A stretch of DNA of 64,000 bases from Caedibacter sp052030685 (GTDB lineage Bacteria > Pseudomonadota > Gammaproteobacteria > Francisellales > Francisellaceae): contig NZ_JBQAJM010000007.1 of assembly GCF_052030685.1 (NCBI RefSeq), positions 27,907-91,906 on the forward strand, in the 5' to 3' direction. The position numbers were made by a program, and so were the translations under genes. This document shows positions 34,807 through 44,053 of this stretch, in pieces. The first letter of the stretch is position 1. Each line of letters begins with the position of its first letter. The notes beneath the pieces were generated by a model. That model did no database searches. It was not told the DNA's origin and was given only the letters and a program-made list of their open reading frames with translations.

Positions 34807-36318
34807 ATGCATAAATACATAAATAAAGAAGCCAATATGCTAACACCCTTAGACATTCAAACAGTTGATCATTTTTTAGCGCATCTAAAACGTTTAGATA
34901 CAGCTCCGATGTTTATCTATCAAGACCAAGTGCTGAGTTATGCAGACATGCATGATTACACTTTTACTATTGCCCAGTGGTTAAAAGAAAACAACACAAC
35001 TAAAGTCATGTTTGCAATACATAACTCTCCTCTTTCTGTTGGGCTTTTTTTCGCAAGTTGGCATCAAGGAATCAATTGCACACCCGTCAACCCGCGCTTT
35101 ATTGCTAATGAATTACTTGAGCTTGTTAAAAGAGCCAAGCCGGATCTGTTAGTGATTGAACCAAAGCAGTACTCTGAGGCAATTAGTAACTATTGCCAGA
35201 CTAAGCAGATTGAACTTGTTATTATTGATAATGCTTTAGATTATTTACAGAACTTAAAGAAAATTTCCGGCATTAAGATCAGCAATTCACCTCAAACCCA
35301 AAGTGAAGGTATTACCTATCACATAAGCTCTGGCACGGGTGGACATTATAACTTTCACGGGCATTATACCCTGCAAATTCTAGCCTACGCCTATGCACGT
35401 CAATTTGATTATGGTCTTAATAAAGGGGATATATCCCTTGTACATCTTTCATTTAATCACGCCTATGCCTTCTCGTATCAGCTATTACCAAATATAGCTC
35501 TAGGCAATTGCATGATATTAGCGCCTAGCTTTGATGCAGCGGCTTCACTCAAACTAATTGAAAAACATCAAATTACAGCATTGGCACTCTTGCCAACGAT
35601 GTATTACCAACTAGCAGTTGAAGCACAAAAAACGCCAATAAACCATAAACTTAGGCACTTAAGTGTTGCAGGTGATCAGCCAAGTGAATCGTTAATACAT
35701 TTGATCAAAGAAACTTTTAACACACCGTTACTAAATGGTTTAGGCATGACAGAAGTTTATGGCTACGCGCAAAATCTCACAGAGTCGAGTATTTATAATA
35801 AAATCAAAATTTTTGATGATATTAAGATGAAAATTGAACCAATTAAACATGATGACCTTAGGTTTGTTAATACTGAGCAACGAGATATTGGCGAGCTATA
35901 TATTAAAGCACCAATGCAGCCGATCTCTCACCAAGGAAAGTGGTTAGCCACAGGCGATTATGGCTATATTGATGATACGCATCATCTATACTTTCTTGGG
36001 CGCATTAAAGATATCATTGTTAAAGGTGGCTCTAAAATTGCCCCTTTAGAACTTGAACATTATCTTTATCAAATGCCGCAAATTGAAGAAGTTGCCATCA
36101 TTGGTAAGCCTGATGAAATATGGGGAGAGCTTGTCTGTGCGTGCATTGCTACCAAAGATAATCAGTCACTCACCTTAGAGGCAATTAACACATTTATCAC
36201 GCCTTTTCTTGCTCGATATAAACATATTGATCAACTCTATTTATACCCGCAATTACCACTTAATATCACCGGTAAAATTGACCGCTTTCGCTTAAAAACA
36301 GAGATCAACAATGCCTAA
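34807..36318 (+). CDS. AMP-forming acyl/aryl ligase-like protein
   Basis: A 503-residue member of the ANL adenylating family. Motifs: A3 region HISSGTGGHYNFHGH (about residues 172-186) in place of TSGTTGxPKG, so the usual Lys is missing; A5 GLGMTEVYGYAQN; A7 TGDYGY; A8 GRIKDIIVKGGSKI; and A10 PLNITGKIDR with the catalytic Lys. It should adenylate a carboxylic acid, but the changed A3 loop makes rate and substrate uncertain. An ATG at 34837 is an alternative start with similar weak upstream sequence. It overlaps the pabB-pabC gene by 8 bp. Confidence 0.72.
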   Translation: MHKYINKEANMLTPLDIQTVDHFLAHLKRLDTAPMFIYQDQVLSYADMHDYTFTIAQWLKENNTTKVMFAIHNSPLSVGLFFASWHQGINCTPVNPRFIANELLELVKRAKPDLLVIEPKQYSEAISNYCQTKQIELVIIDNALDYLQNLKKISGIKISNSPQTQSEGITYHISSGTGGHYNFHGHYTLQILAYAYARQFDYGLNKGDISLVHLSFNHAYAFSYQLLPNIALGNCMILAPSFDAAASLKLIEKHQITALALLPTMYYQLAVEAQKTPINHKLRHLSVAGDQPSESLIHLIKETFNTPLLNGLGMTEVYGYAQNLTESSIYNKIKIFDDIKMKIEPIKHDDLRFVNTEQRDIGELYIKAPMQPISHQGKWLATGDYGYIDDTHHLYFLGRIKDIIVKGGSKIAPLELEHYLYQMPQIEEVAIIGKPDEIWGELVCACIATKDNQSLTLEAINTFITPFLARYKHIDQLYLYPQLPLNITGKIDRFRLKTEINNA

Positions 36319-38134
36319 TAATCACCTACCTCCATTTGCTTATCTTGAAAACACTTTAGATAGTAATGACAAGAGTTTTTATTTTAGCGAACCACATAGT
36401 GAAGTCCTATGCACTGACCCCAAGATGCTAACCTCTGCATTTGAGAAGTTAGCCGAGTTACAACAACAAGGCTTATATCTTGCTGGCTTTATTAGCTATG
36501 AGGCTTCATATTACTTAAATCCTGATTTCGCCTCCTTAAGGACAAATCCTAAGACGCATAATCCCTCGCCATTATTACATTTTGTTGCCTTTGAGCAATG
36601 CTCACCAAAACACTTTCAACCCAGAACAGCTTCTTCTAAGCACCCTGCTATTGATCTTATTTATGACTCATTACCTAAATCACAATACGCTCAAGATTTC
36701 AACCGCATACAACAAGCATTAACCCATGGTGAAAGCTATCAGATCAATTACACTAAACGCATTAAGTTGCGATCAAGCTTAGCTGCTTATGAGCTTTACA
36801 CACAACTGAAAGCGCAACAACCCGTTAGTTATAGTGCTTTTTTGCCTTTTAAGCCAATGACCGTTTTATCCTTTTCACCTGAGCTATTTTTTAAAAAGCA
36901 AGAAGATACCATCACAGTGAAACCAATGAAAGGCACCAGTAAACGTTTTGATGATCCAGATGAGGATCTACAATCATATGAATTCTTGCGTACTGATCCT
37001 AAAAACAAAGCCGAAAATTTAATTATCGTTGATCTATTACGCAATGATCTTGCACGCATTTGCCATACCGGATCTATTGAAGTTATCAAGCCCTTTGCTA
37101 TTGAAGCCTATAAAAGTGTTTACCAAATGACCTCGACGATTTCCGGCAAAGTCGATAGCAATATTCCTTTTGTCGATATTATTGAGCATTTATTTCCTTG
37201 TGGTTCAATTACTGGCGCGCCCAAGAAACGTACGATGGAGATTATTCAGCAGCTTGAACAACCACGTGGCTTATACACCGGTTGCATTGGCTATATTATG
37301 CCAAACAATGATATGTGTTTTAATATTGCTATTCGCACATTAACGCAACACAATAATGAACCATGGCATTGTGGTGTTGGAGGTGGCTTTACCATTCAAT
37401 CTACACGAGACGATGAGTGGCAGGAAATGACTACTAAAATTCAATTTATCAAACGTTTGTATCAGCCAAAATTTCAGTTAATTGAAAGCATACTTTACAG
37501 TAAAAATGGACTTACATCGTGTGATTTACATCTTGAGCGTTTATTAAACTCGGCATGTGTTTTACACTTTGCTTTGGATATAGCGCGGTTAAAAAGTGCA
37601 TTATTAAGCTATTGTGAAAAGCTTAGCCTTTCAAATAATGAACAATATAAACTAAGAGTCAGCACGGATTATAACGGTCGTTCGACTATTAGCCATCAAC
37701 TCCTTGAACAAGTATCAAAAGCTCATTGCATTGAACTGTTTATTTGTCCTGAGAAAATAGATTCAAATAACCCATTATGGCAGCATAAAACGGACGATCA
37801 CAGCACACGCGGATTTTACACACAGAAACACAGCCAATATATTGCCGATAAGCCAAATTGTGAGCTTATTTTCTTTAATGAACAAAACCACCTAACTGAG
37901 GCACGTTTTTATAATATTATCGTTGAAATCGATGGTGTCTTATATACACCACCGATTAATGATGGCTTGTTACCTGGCATTGCCCGCGCTAAACTCCTTC
38001 AATCTGGGCAAATTCATGAGCGTTCAATATCTGTAGGAGAATTAAAATTAAGCAAAAACATTTACCTTATTAATGATGTTCGAGGTAGAATACCGTGCTT
38101 TTTAAGTGCAAAAACAACCATGCAAGAAGTATAA
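36311..38134 (+). CDS. pabB: Aminodeoxychorismate synthase/lyase fusion (PabB-PabC)
   Basis: A 607-residue fusion. Residues 1-380 are chorismate-binding PabB with PMKGT (205-209), whose Lys marks aminodeoxychorismate synthase rather than anthranilate synthase, plus LRNDLARI and GSITGAPKKRTME. Residues from about 385 are a class IV PLP lyase (PabC): HLERLLNSA, the PLP Lys in HKT, LTEARFYNI, and GLLPGIAR. Together with PabA it would convert chorismate to p-aminobenzoate for folate. Translationally coupled with the ligase gene before it. Confidence 0.88.
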   Translation: MPNNHLPPFAYLENTLDSNDKSFYFSEPHSEVLCTDPKMLTSAFEKLAELQQQGLYLAGFISYEASYYLNPDFASLRTNPKTHNPSPLLHFVAFEQCSPKHFQPRTASSKHPAIDLIYDSLPKSQYAQDFNRIQQALTHGESYQINYTKRIKLRSSLAAYELYTQLKAQQPVSYSAFLPFKPMTVLSFSPELFFKKQEDTITVKPMKGTSKRFDDPDEDLQSYEFLRTDPKNKAENLIIVDLLRNDLARICHTGSIEVIKPFAIEAYKSVYQMTSTISGKVDSNIPFVDIIEHLFPCGSITGAPKKRTMEIIQQLEQPRGLYTGCIGYIMPNNDMCFNIAIRTLTQHNNEPWHCGVGGGFTIQSTRDDEWQEMTTKIQFIKRLYQPKFQLIESILYSKNGLTSCDLHLERLLNSACVLHFALDIARLKSALLSYCEKLSLSNNEQYKLRVSTDYNGRSTISHQLLEQVSKAHCIELFICPEKIDSNNPLWQHKTDDHSTRGFYTQKHSQYIADKPNCELIFFNEQNHLTEARFYNIIVEIDGVLYTPPINDGLLPGIARAKLLQSGQIHERSISVGELKLSKNIYLINDVRGRIPCFLSAKTTMQEV

Positions 38135-38141
38135 ATTTAAG

Positions 38142-38741
38142 ATGTTACTGTTTATTGATCATTATGATTCATTTGCCCATATTTTGATGGATTATTTTGC
38201 CCAATTAGGCGAAGAAATTGTCTCTTTCAAATCAGATCAACTTGATCGATTCATTGACTACAATCAATTTACTGCCATCATTATAGGACCAGGCCCCGGA
38301 CACCCGAATGAATTAACGCATTTATACCCTGAAATCAAACGGATGATTGATAGCAATGTGCCTATTTTAGGTATTTGCCTAGGTCATCAATTATTAGCAC
38401 AATACTTTGGCGCTAAAGTCATTCACGCTGCCAATGTCATGCATGGACAATGCAGCTCAATTGATTTTACTAACCATCCATTGTATCAAGGACTACAATC
38501 TCCTTTAATGGTGACGCGCTATCACTCATTGATTGTTGATATAGATAGCTTACCAAATGATTTTCAACCGATAGCACTTACCATGGACAATGAACTGATG
38601 GCATTTGCACATAAACAATTAGCCATTTATGGCATTCAATATCATCCTGAAGCTTATTTAACAGAATCAGGATTGAAAACATTACAAAACTTTCTTTTAG
38701 CGAATAAGCGCTTGTGCTTAGAGCAAAAGGCGTTATCCTAG
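38142..38741 (+). CDS. pabA: Aminodeoxychorismate synthase glutaminase subunit
   Basis: A 199-residue class I glutamine amidotransferase supplying ammonia to PabB. It starts MLLFIDHYDSF; IIGPGPGHP binds the oxyanion region, Cys in GICLGHQLLAQ is the nucleophile, and His-Glu in YHPEA completes the triad. TrpG is the close alternative but no other trp gene is near and the partner here is PabB-like. It begins 8 bp after pabBC. A longer frame starting at 38106 lies inside pabBC and is not needed. Confidence 0.87.
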   Translation: MLLFIDHYDSFAHILMDYFAQLGEEIVSFKSDQLDRFIDYNQFTAIIIGPGPGHPNELTHLYPEIKRMIDSNVPILGICLGHQLLAQYFGAKVIHAANVMHGQCSSIDFTNHPLYQGLQSPLMVTRYHSLIVDIDSLPNDFQPIALTMDNELMAFAHKQLAIYGIQYHPEAYLTESGLKTLQNFLLANKRLCLEQKALS

Positions 38742-38770
38742 TTAAATCAATCGATTTAATACCTTTTAGC

Positions 38771-39934
38771 ATGATCAGTATGACAGCAAAACATCACAAT
38801 TTACGTGCCTTTGCGAATATTAATCTTTCTCATCTTTTAACCAACTTAACTAGCATCCGTGCACTACACGAAAATAAATCTATCATTGTTATGCTCAAAG
38901 CAAATGCATATGGTCATGGTGCTGTTGAAGTTGCCAAGGCGCTAGATGGCTTATGCGACTATTTTGGTGTTGCCAGCGTTGAAGAAGGTATTGAACTTAT
39001 TTTGGCAGGAATCGAGAAAACCAAGATCATTATTTTTTCAGGTTTTTTTTCCAAAGACATGGTGCAAACACTTATTGACTATAAACTTATTCCAATTATC
39101 CATAGCGCTTATCAATATGCGTTATTACATGAGTATTTTCAAAGTGATCACGCTGAGATCTGGCTTAAAGTCAACACTGGAATGAACCGTTTGGGATTAT
39201 CAGAAGGCGAGTTTGAAGCGCTTTATCACAAGGCGCAATCTTACCATAAACCCATCAATGCACTAACCCATTTGGCAGAGTCTGAGTCTTGCGATCAATC
39301 TTTTACATTAAAGCAGTTACAACGCTTTCAAGCATTAATCAAAGATAAGTCACTTACTCATATCAGTGCTTTTAACTCAGCTGCCTCACTTTTAAATGAT
39401 GATGATTTTAATACCAATACCATTCGTATCGGTTTAGCACTTTATGGTGCATGCGCTGCCGCACACCCATTATTAAAGTGCCCACTTAAACCTGTTATGA
39501 CGTTGCATAGCCATGTTGTTGCGATTCAATTCATTGACGTGGGGGATTCCGTGGGTTACAACCGCCAATATATTGCCAAAGCAAAAACCCAAATCGCCAT
39601 TGTAACAATTGGTTATGGTGACGGCTATCCACAAGCCGCTCCCAACGGCACCATGATGGCAATCAACGGCAAGCTCTATCCAAGTGCTGGAAAAGTCTCA
39701 ATGGATCTTATGGCAATCGATATTGGCAATCATGCTGATATTAGTATTGGAGATACTGTGACTTTGTTTGGTTCATCTGACTTATTAGTGGATGATGTTG
39801 CCAAGCAAATAGGTACTTCAAGTTATGCCATGCTTACCGCGATTAATCCACGTGTTAAACGATTTTATTTAACTTCTGCTGATGCGCAGACAACACGATC
39901 TGCAATCAAATACACAACCGCTTCAACTAAGTGA
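38771..39934 (+). CDS. alr: Alanine racemase
   Basis: A 387-residue PLP racemase that makes D-alanine for peptidoglycan. The PLP Lys is in VMLKANAYGHG (about residue 43); TGMNRLG, GYGDGYP and the catalytic Tyr region VGYNRQY and GKVSMDLMAID follow. ATGs at 38771 and 38780 are both possible, each with weak upstream sequence; the frame extends back to 38714 inside pabA. Its 3' end overlaps the convergent elbB gene by 70 bp, a long tail-to-tail overlap. Confidence 0.92.
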   Translation: MISMTAKHHNLRAFANINLSHLLTNLTSIRALHENKSIIVMLKANAYGHGAVEVAKALDGLCDYFGVASVEEGIELILAGIEKTKIIIFSGFFSKDMVQTLIDYKLIPIIHSAYQYALLHEYFQSDHAEIWLKVNTGMNRLGLSEGEFEALYHKAQSYHKPINALTHLAESESCDQSFTLKQLQRFQALIKDKSLTHISAFNSAASLLNDDDFNTNTIRIGLALYGACAAAHPLLKCPLKPVMTLHSHVVAIQFIDVGDSVGYNRQYIAKAKTQIAIVTIGYGDGYPQAAPNGTMMAINGKLYPSAGKVSMDLMAIDIGNHADISIGDTVTLFGSSDLLVDDVAKQIGTSSYAMLTAINPRVKRFYLTSADAQTTRSAIKYTTASTK

Positions 39935-40563
39935 TCTATTCCTGATGCAATTTCTGCAATACTTTGTCCGAGCATGTACGCAGAGGTGCTTACCACTTTA
40001 TTTCCTTGATCAATACAAACCTCAGTGACACATTTATTAACGTGTTTAGCGCCTTTATGCTCAACAATATCAGCCGTTGCTTGGTCATTGCCAATCGTTA
40101 ACGCCACATTGGGATATATTGCTGCGGCAATCACAGGAGCAATACAGATAAAGCCAACAGGCTTTTGTGCATTTTTAAACTTGTTAATAAATGCTACAAC
40201 AATTGGCTCAACGACAAAACTGCTATCTTGCTTAAAGGCAAAATCACATAGGTTCTTAGCCACGCCAAAACCGCCTGGGATAATCAACGCTGCATAATCA
40301 TCTGCATTGACTAGGGATATATCCTTTATTTCACCCCGCGCGATGCGTGCTGCCTCAACCAACACATTACGTGATTGCGGCTCTTCATCACCTGTTAGAT
40401 GATTAACCACATGATGCTGCATAATATTTGGTGCAACTATTTCATATTCAATATCACGTTTTGATAAAGATAATAATGTCAACACAGCCTCATGAATTTC
40501 ACTACCATCATAAACACCACAGCCTGCCAGTAATACAGCTACTTTCTTTGATTTATGCATCAT
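39865..40563 (-). CDS. elbB: ElbB-like glyoxalase (DJ-1/PfpI superfamily)
   Basis: A 232-residue GATase-1-like protein: VAVLLAGCGVYDGSEIHEAV at the start, ALIIPGGFGVAKNLCDFA and the nucleophile Cys in GFICIAPV. ElbB (sigma cross-reacting protein 27A) is a glyoxalase linked to isoprenoid synthesis in older work; its precise role is unsettled. The N-terminal MMHKSKK allows either of two ATGs. Its 3' end lies within alr on the other strand. Confidence 0.85.
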   Translation of the reverse strand: MMHKSKKVAVLLAGCGVYDGSEIHEAVLTLLSLSKRDIEYEIVAPNIMQHHVVNHLTGDEEPQSRNVLVEAARIARGEIKDISLVNADDYAALIIPGGFGVAKNLCDFAFKQDSSFVVEPIVVAFINKFKNAQKPVGFICIAPVIAAAIYPNVALTIGNDQATADIVEHKGAKHVNKCVTEVCIDQGNKVVSTSAYMLGQSIAEIASGIDHLVEAVVYLIADRVVCASAEVK

Positions 40564-40702
40564 AACTTCCTATATTCTTGTACCTTACAATCGCCAATCA
40601 TAAATTGTCAGACAAGTAATGCAATAAATATCGAGGAAAACGACAATAATATCGTCTAGACTCAGATTCAGTTAAGTATAAAAGAACCGGCTAAGGATTC
40701 GT

Positions 40703-41080
40703 ATGATAGAACACTTCAATGACCACGCTGCGAATGAGCGAACCTATTTATCTTGGGTGAGAACTGCCATTGCACTCATGGCATTTGGTTTTTTAATTGA
40801 GAAATTTGATATTTTCTTACGAATTATGGCAAAAGGTGTTGGTGTAAGAGCAAGTCACATGATGTCACAATCCGCTGAAATCATCGGCATTTTAATCATG
40901 CTTATCGCGGTTGTCATCATCATTATTTCATCAGTCCGCTTTGCGATAAACAGACGAAACATTACTGCACCTGAAACCATCAGCTACAAAACACGCATCC
41001 CAGACATTTTTCTAGGACTTCTATTACTAGTGATTACTATCTTTATGGTAACTTATGCGTGGTATATGTTACTTTATTAA
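40703..41080 (+). CDS. DUF202 (YidH-like) inner membrane protein
   Basis: A 125-residue protein. The start AANERTYLSWVRTAIALMAFGF is the DUF202 signature, followed by two more hydrophobic segments (about residues 52-74 and 101-123). Three membrane spans in all. Function not known for the family. Divergent from elbB with 139 bp between the starts; TAAGGATTCGT lies before the ATG. Confidence 0.85.
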   Translation: MIEHFNDHAANERTYLSWVRTAIALMAFGFLIEKFDIFLRIMAKGVGVRASHMMSQSAEIIGILIMLIAVVIIIISSVRFAINRRNITAPETISYKTRIPDIFLGLLLLVITIFMVTYAWYMLLY

Positions 41081-41087
41081 GCTTTTA

Positions 41088-41411
41088 TTAAGCATTTGTT
41101 GAGATCAATACAAGCTTGTGCTTTTTAGCACCCCAACAACGGCTTAAGACATTATATTTATTTAGCCCCTGCTGCTTAAACATTTTCATAAAGCTATCAC
41201 GCTTAACCGTTTTTTCAACGATGCCAGATTTTAATTTAATGTCAAAGCGATTTGCCCATTTACGAATCGTACCATGTTTAAATCCAAGCATCTTTTCAGC
41301 ATCTTGATAGGTCATCCCCTCATCAGCACAACGCTCTAAAACTTCTCGTGCGCTGCAGTTATATTTCTGTTGAATAATGTGTTCAAAACTTCCTGTATAC
41401 TGATTTGCCAT
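41088..41411 (-). CDS. Small HTH-containing hypothetical protein
   Basis: A 107-residue protein. Residues 20-58 (SAREVLERCADEGMTYQDAEKMLGF, read in parts, then KHGTIRKWANRF) look like a helix-turn-helix in which the second helix carries GTIRKWA. The C-terminal half is basic (VKRDSFMKMFKQQG, AKKHKLVLI). GAGGA lies about 8 nt before the ATG. It may be a DNA-binding regulator; I know no characterised member. It ends 7 bp from the convergent DUF202 gene. Confidence 0.6.
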   Translation of the reverse strand: MANQYTGSFEHIIQQKYNCSAREVLERCADEGMTYQDAEKMLGFKHGTIRKWANRFDIKLKSGIVEKTVKRDSFMKMFKQQGLNKYNVLSRCWGAKKHKLVLISTNA

Positions 41412-41506
41412 GACTTGTTCCTCTTTTGTCTAGGTTTATAAAACTCAACGATGTGAATCATTCTAAAAATGTAAACTTAAGTCAAGCTTAAGATTTCTAT
41501 TAATAT

Positions 41507-41782
41507 TCAACTTTCTTCACCAAATCGATCCTGAATAAGGACTCTAATAGCATCAAGTGCTTCCTCCTGATCATCACCTTCTGCACTTAAACGAATAGAT
41601 GTGCCACAACTGGCTCCAAGCATCATCAATCCCATGATACTTTTGCAATTTGCCTTAATACCGGTTTTGACAACCTCCACCTCAATTTCGCTACCAAAAC
41701 GAAGGGCTAAATTAACCAACTTAGAAGCTGCTCGTGCATGTAATCCCAACTGATTAATCAATACTAAATCAATCGCTTTCAT
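41507..41782 (-). CDS. ptsO: HPr-family phosphocarrier (NPr)
   Basis: A 91-residue HPr/NPr protein. The phosphoaccepting His15 is in GLHARAAS and Ser48 lies in CKSIMGLMML, the position that HPr kinase modifies. The ATG at 41782 (MKAIDLVL) is chosen over one 15 nt earlier that lies in the EIIA gene. It is the last gene of the ptsN cluster. With EI-Ntr (not in this window) it would pass phosphate to EIIA-Ntr as a regulatory signal. Confidence 0.88.
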   Translation of the reverse strand: MKAIDLVLINQLGLHARAASKLVNLALRFGSEIEVEVVKTGIKANCKSIMGLMMLGASCGTSIRLSAEGDDQEEALDAIRVLIQDRFGEES

Positions 41783-41793
41783 TTGTGTTTCTT

Positions 41794-42189
41794 TCACTTA
41801 TCACCTTCTTCTAATACAATACACGCCTTTGATGCATCATAGACTCTTTCTGCAAGCTCATCCAACGATAACGCCTGCTTATGATATGTCAATGCCTTTA
41901 AGAGCATTGGCATATTAAGCCCTGTAATAACCGCTAGATGATAAGCGCGCATAAATGATTGCGTTACATTCGTCGGTGTTGCGCCAAAAAGATCTGTTAA
42001 CACTAAGAAGCCATCACAATCAGGCATGCTTTTAAACGCACTTTCAACACGCACTAATAATTCTGGTTGATCATATGAGCAGGATGAAACCACCTGAATA
42101 TAATCTTTTTGGATCTCAACCAAACGTGTTGCTACTTCAACCATTGATTGCCCAATTCGTCCATGTGTAATCAGTACAACTCCAATCAT
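41794..42189 (-). CDS. PTS EIIA component, mannose family
   Basis: A 131-residue EIIA-Man domain starting MIGVVLITHGRIGQSM; His9 is the phosphorylation site. FLVLTDLFGATPTNV is the conserved loop of the family. No EIIB, C or D partners are near, so this is the free-standing type that accompanies NPr and HprK in Proteobacteria and is thought to be regulatory. Its start overlaps the rapZ stop by 4 bp and its own stop abuts ptsO. Confidence 0.87.
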   Translation of the reverse strand: MIGVVLITHGRIGQSMVEVATRLVEIQKDYIQVVSSCSYDQPELLVRVESAFKSMPDCDGFLVLTDLFGATPTNVTQSFMRAYHLAVITGLNMPMLLKALTYHKQALSLDELAERVYDASKACIVLEEGDK

Positions 42190-43079
42190 CCTTTTAACTC
42201 CCTATGACCTACAATCACATTATCAAAGTCTGTTTTTAATCGCTTAGCCAGCTGCCCAGCAATATACACTGATCGATGTTGACCGCCTGTACAACCTATG
42301 GCTATATCAATATAGCTTTTGCCTTGCTGCTGCTGTAATTCACACCATTTCAAAACAAACTTGCTGATATCGTCTATCATTTCTAGTACTTGTGGCTGTT
42401 TTTGCAAATATTCAATCACATCAAGGTCAAGCCCTGTTTGCAAGCGCAAACGTTTATCCCAATATGGGTTAGGCAAACTCCGAACGTCAAAAAGATAATC
42501 GGCCTTTTGCGGCATGCCATATTTAAAGCCAAATGAAAAAACCTTAATCTGACTGGATAGTTTGCCCTGCCCCAAGAGTTTTTGACAGACTATTTCTCTG
42601 AGTTCTTGCAAACTTAAATTGGTTGTATCTAAAGTATAGTCTGCAATACTGGCATAGCTTTCCAAAACGGTAAATTCGGCATCAATCGCATGTTCTAGGG
42701 TCATTTTGTTATCGGAAAAAGGATGACGCCTACGGGTTTCATCATAACGCTTAATTAATACATTTCTACTGGCCTCAATATACCAATAAGTAATATTCAT
42801 CTGATACTTATCTTGCAAATGTTTAACATGACAGTTTTCATTTGCTAGGAATGAGTGTGGTGCCAATGAAATAACAATATTTTGTTTGTATTGAGGATGA
42901 CTCAAAACATACGCAAGCGTTTCTTCCAATAAAAATAAAGGTAAATTTTCAATACAAAAAAAACCTTGGTCTTCCAATATACTCAAAACAGTTGACTTGC
43001 CAGCACCAGAAACACCAGCTAAAAGCACAACCGATTTGGATGTACTATTCACGCAACCTACACCATTTCCACTCATCAT
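42186..43079 (-). CDS. rapZ: RNase adapter protein RapZ
   Basis: A 297-residue P-loop protein. Walker A is GVSGAGKST (about 22-30), and the C-terminal domain has SFGFKYGMPQKADYLFDVR and IAIGCTGGQHRSVYIA, both RapZ signatures. In E. coli it senses glucosamine-6-phosphate and hands small RNAs GlmZ/GlmY to RNase E; in other bacteria its targets are less clear. Normal length. Between the HprK-like gene and the EIIA-Man gene. Confidence 0.92.
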   Translation of the reverse strand: MMSGNGVGCVNSTSKSVVLLAGVSGAGKSTVLSILEDQGFFCIENLPLFLLEETLAYVLSHPQYKQNIVISLAPHSFLANENCHVKHLQDKYQMNITYWYIEASRNVLIKRYDETRRRHPFSDNKMTLEHAIDAEFTVLESYASIADYTLDTTNLSLQELREIVCQKLLGQGKLSSQIKVFSFGFKYGMPQKADYLFDVRSLPNPYWDKRLRLQTGLDLDVIEYLQKQPQVLEMIDDISKFVLKWCELQQQQGKSYIDIAIGCTGGQHRSVYIAGQLAKRLKTDFDNVIVGHRELKG

Positions 43080-43091
43080 AATTTGCTCAGT

Positions 43092-43565
43092 TTACCAAAG
43101 CTTTCGTATTTCCCCTAATCTATTTTGCAACTGCTTAGCACACTCATGCCAAGCTTTGTCAAAGACATCAATTTCAATTAAAGGTAAAGCTAAAGTTTTT
43201 GCTTTGTTGATATATTTTGGGTCTTTCACTTGCTTATATAGGTAAACAACACAGCTAATGATCGATTGATCTACTGCTTTTTCAACTTGAATAAAGTCTT
43301 TTTCTTTGTGATGCATAATAGCGAAGTATTGATCATTACATAAAGCGCCTTGGTATACATCGTTAACTTGAGTAACACCCACCAAATCATCAGCGACTAG
43401 ATAAAAACCCCAATATTTGATCAAGTGATAACAAAATTCTGTTTTACCGACATTTGGCGCGCCAATCACTAACAATCCAGTATCAATATTATTTGTTACA
43501 AGACTTGCATGCCAGTATCTCATCGTTGCTTCTCTTAAATAATGATGTACAAGAGAATTAAACAT
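43092..43565 (-). CDS. hprK: Short HPr kinase/phosphorylase-like protein
   Basis: A 157-residue protein matching only the C-terminal catalytic domain of HprK, like the short forms in Proteobacteria: RYWHASLVTNN, P-loop GAPNVGKTE (about 35-43) and FYLVADDLVGVT. The usual GxSGxGKS loop is changed in the middle (APNV), but GKT is kept. The C-terminal K3 motif is not obvious. The first ATG overlaps ptsN by 8 bp; an ATG at 43523 with GAGAAG before it is an equal alternative. It may phosphorylate Ser48 of NPr. Confidence 0.7.
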   Translation of the reverse strand: MFNSLVHHYLREATMRYWHASLVTNNIDTGLLVIGAPNVGKTEFCYHLIKYWGFYLVADDLVGVTQVNDVYQGALCNDQYFAIMHHKEKDFIQVEKAVDQSIISCVVYLYKQVKDPKYINKAKTLALPLIEIDVFDKAWHECAKQLQNRLGEIRKLW

Positions 43566-44010
43566 TACCTAAAAAGAGCTGATAAAGCGCTTCATTTGAA
43601 TTGGCGGCTTTAATTTTTTCAAGTACGCCTTCTTGCTTTAGAAATTTTACCAGTTCAGCCATAAACTTAATATGTACATCGTTGACGTTTTGCGGAAAAA
43701 TTGCAGCAATGACAATACTAACTTTGCGATCTTCTTCACCATATTCAATCACTTCTTCCAAGGTTAACACAGCCAAACGCGTCATCGTTAACCCCTCAAT
43801 TCGACAATGGGGTACAGCAACTTCTTTACCAATAGCAGTATTGCCAATGCGCTCACGCTCAAAAAGCTTCTGATAAATCGTATCAGCAGTGATATCGATA
43901 TCATCATCTTTTAATAACTGGCTTAATACCTCGAAAACACGCTTTTGACTTTGCAAGGCTGCTTTATTAATAACGCGTTGCGGAGAAATAAATGAAGACA
44001 AAAAGTTCAT
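43558..44010 (-). CDS. ptsN: PTS EIIA-Ntr regulatory protein
   Basis: A 150-residue EIIA of the fructose/nitrogen type. The phosphorylated His68 is in EVAVPHCRIEGL and GIGNTAIGKE-like RIGNTAIGKEVAVPH is the family signature. It regulates potassium transport, nitrogen or stress responses by its phosphorylation state. It follows hpf by 43 bp, the normal order, but rpoN, which usually stands before hpf, is not in the window. Confidence 0.92.
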   Translation of the reverse strand: MNFLSSFISPQRVINKAALQSQKRVFEVLSQLLKDDDIDITADTIYQKLFERERIGNTAIGKEVAVPHCRIEGLTMTRLAVLTLEEVIEYGEEDRKVSIVIAAIFPQNVNDVHIKFMAELVKFLKQEGVLEKIKAANSNEALYQLFLGNV

Positions 44011-44053
44011 AAGATTTATGATGAATTATTCAACGAAGTGGTACGTTATTCTA

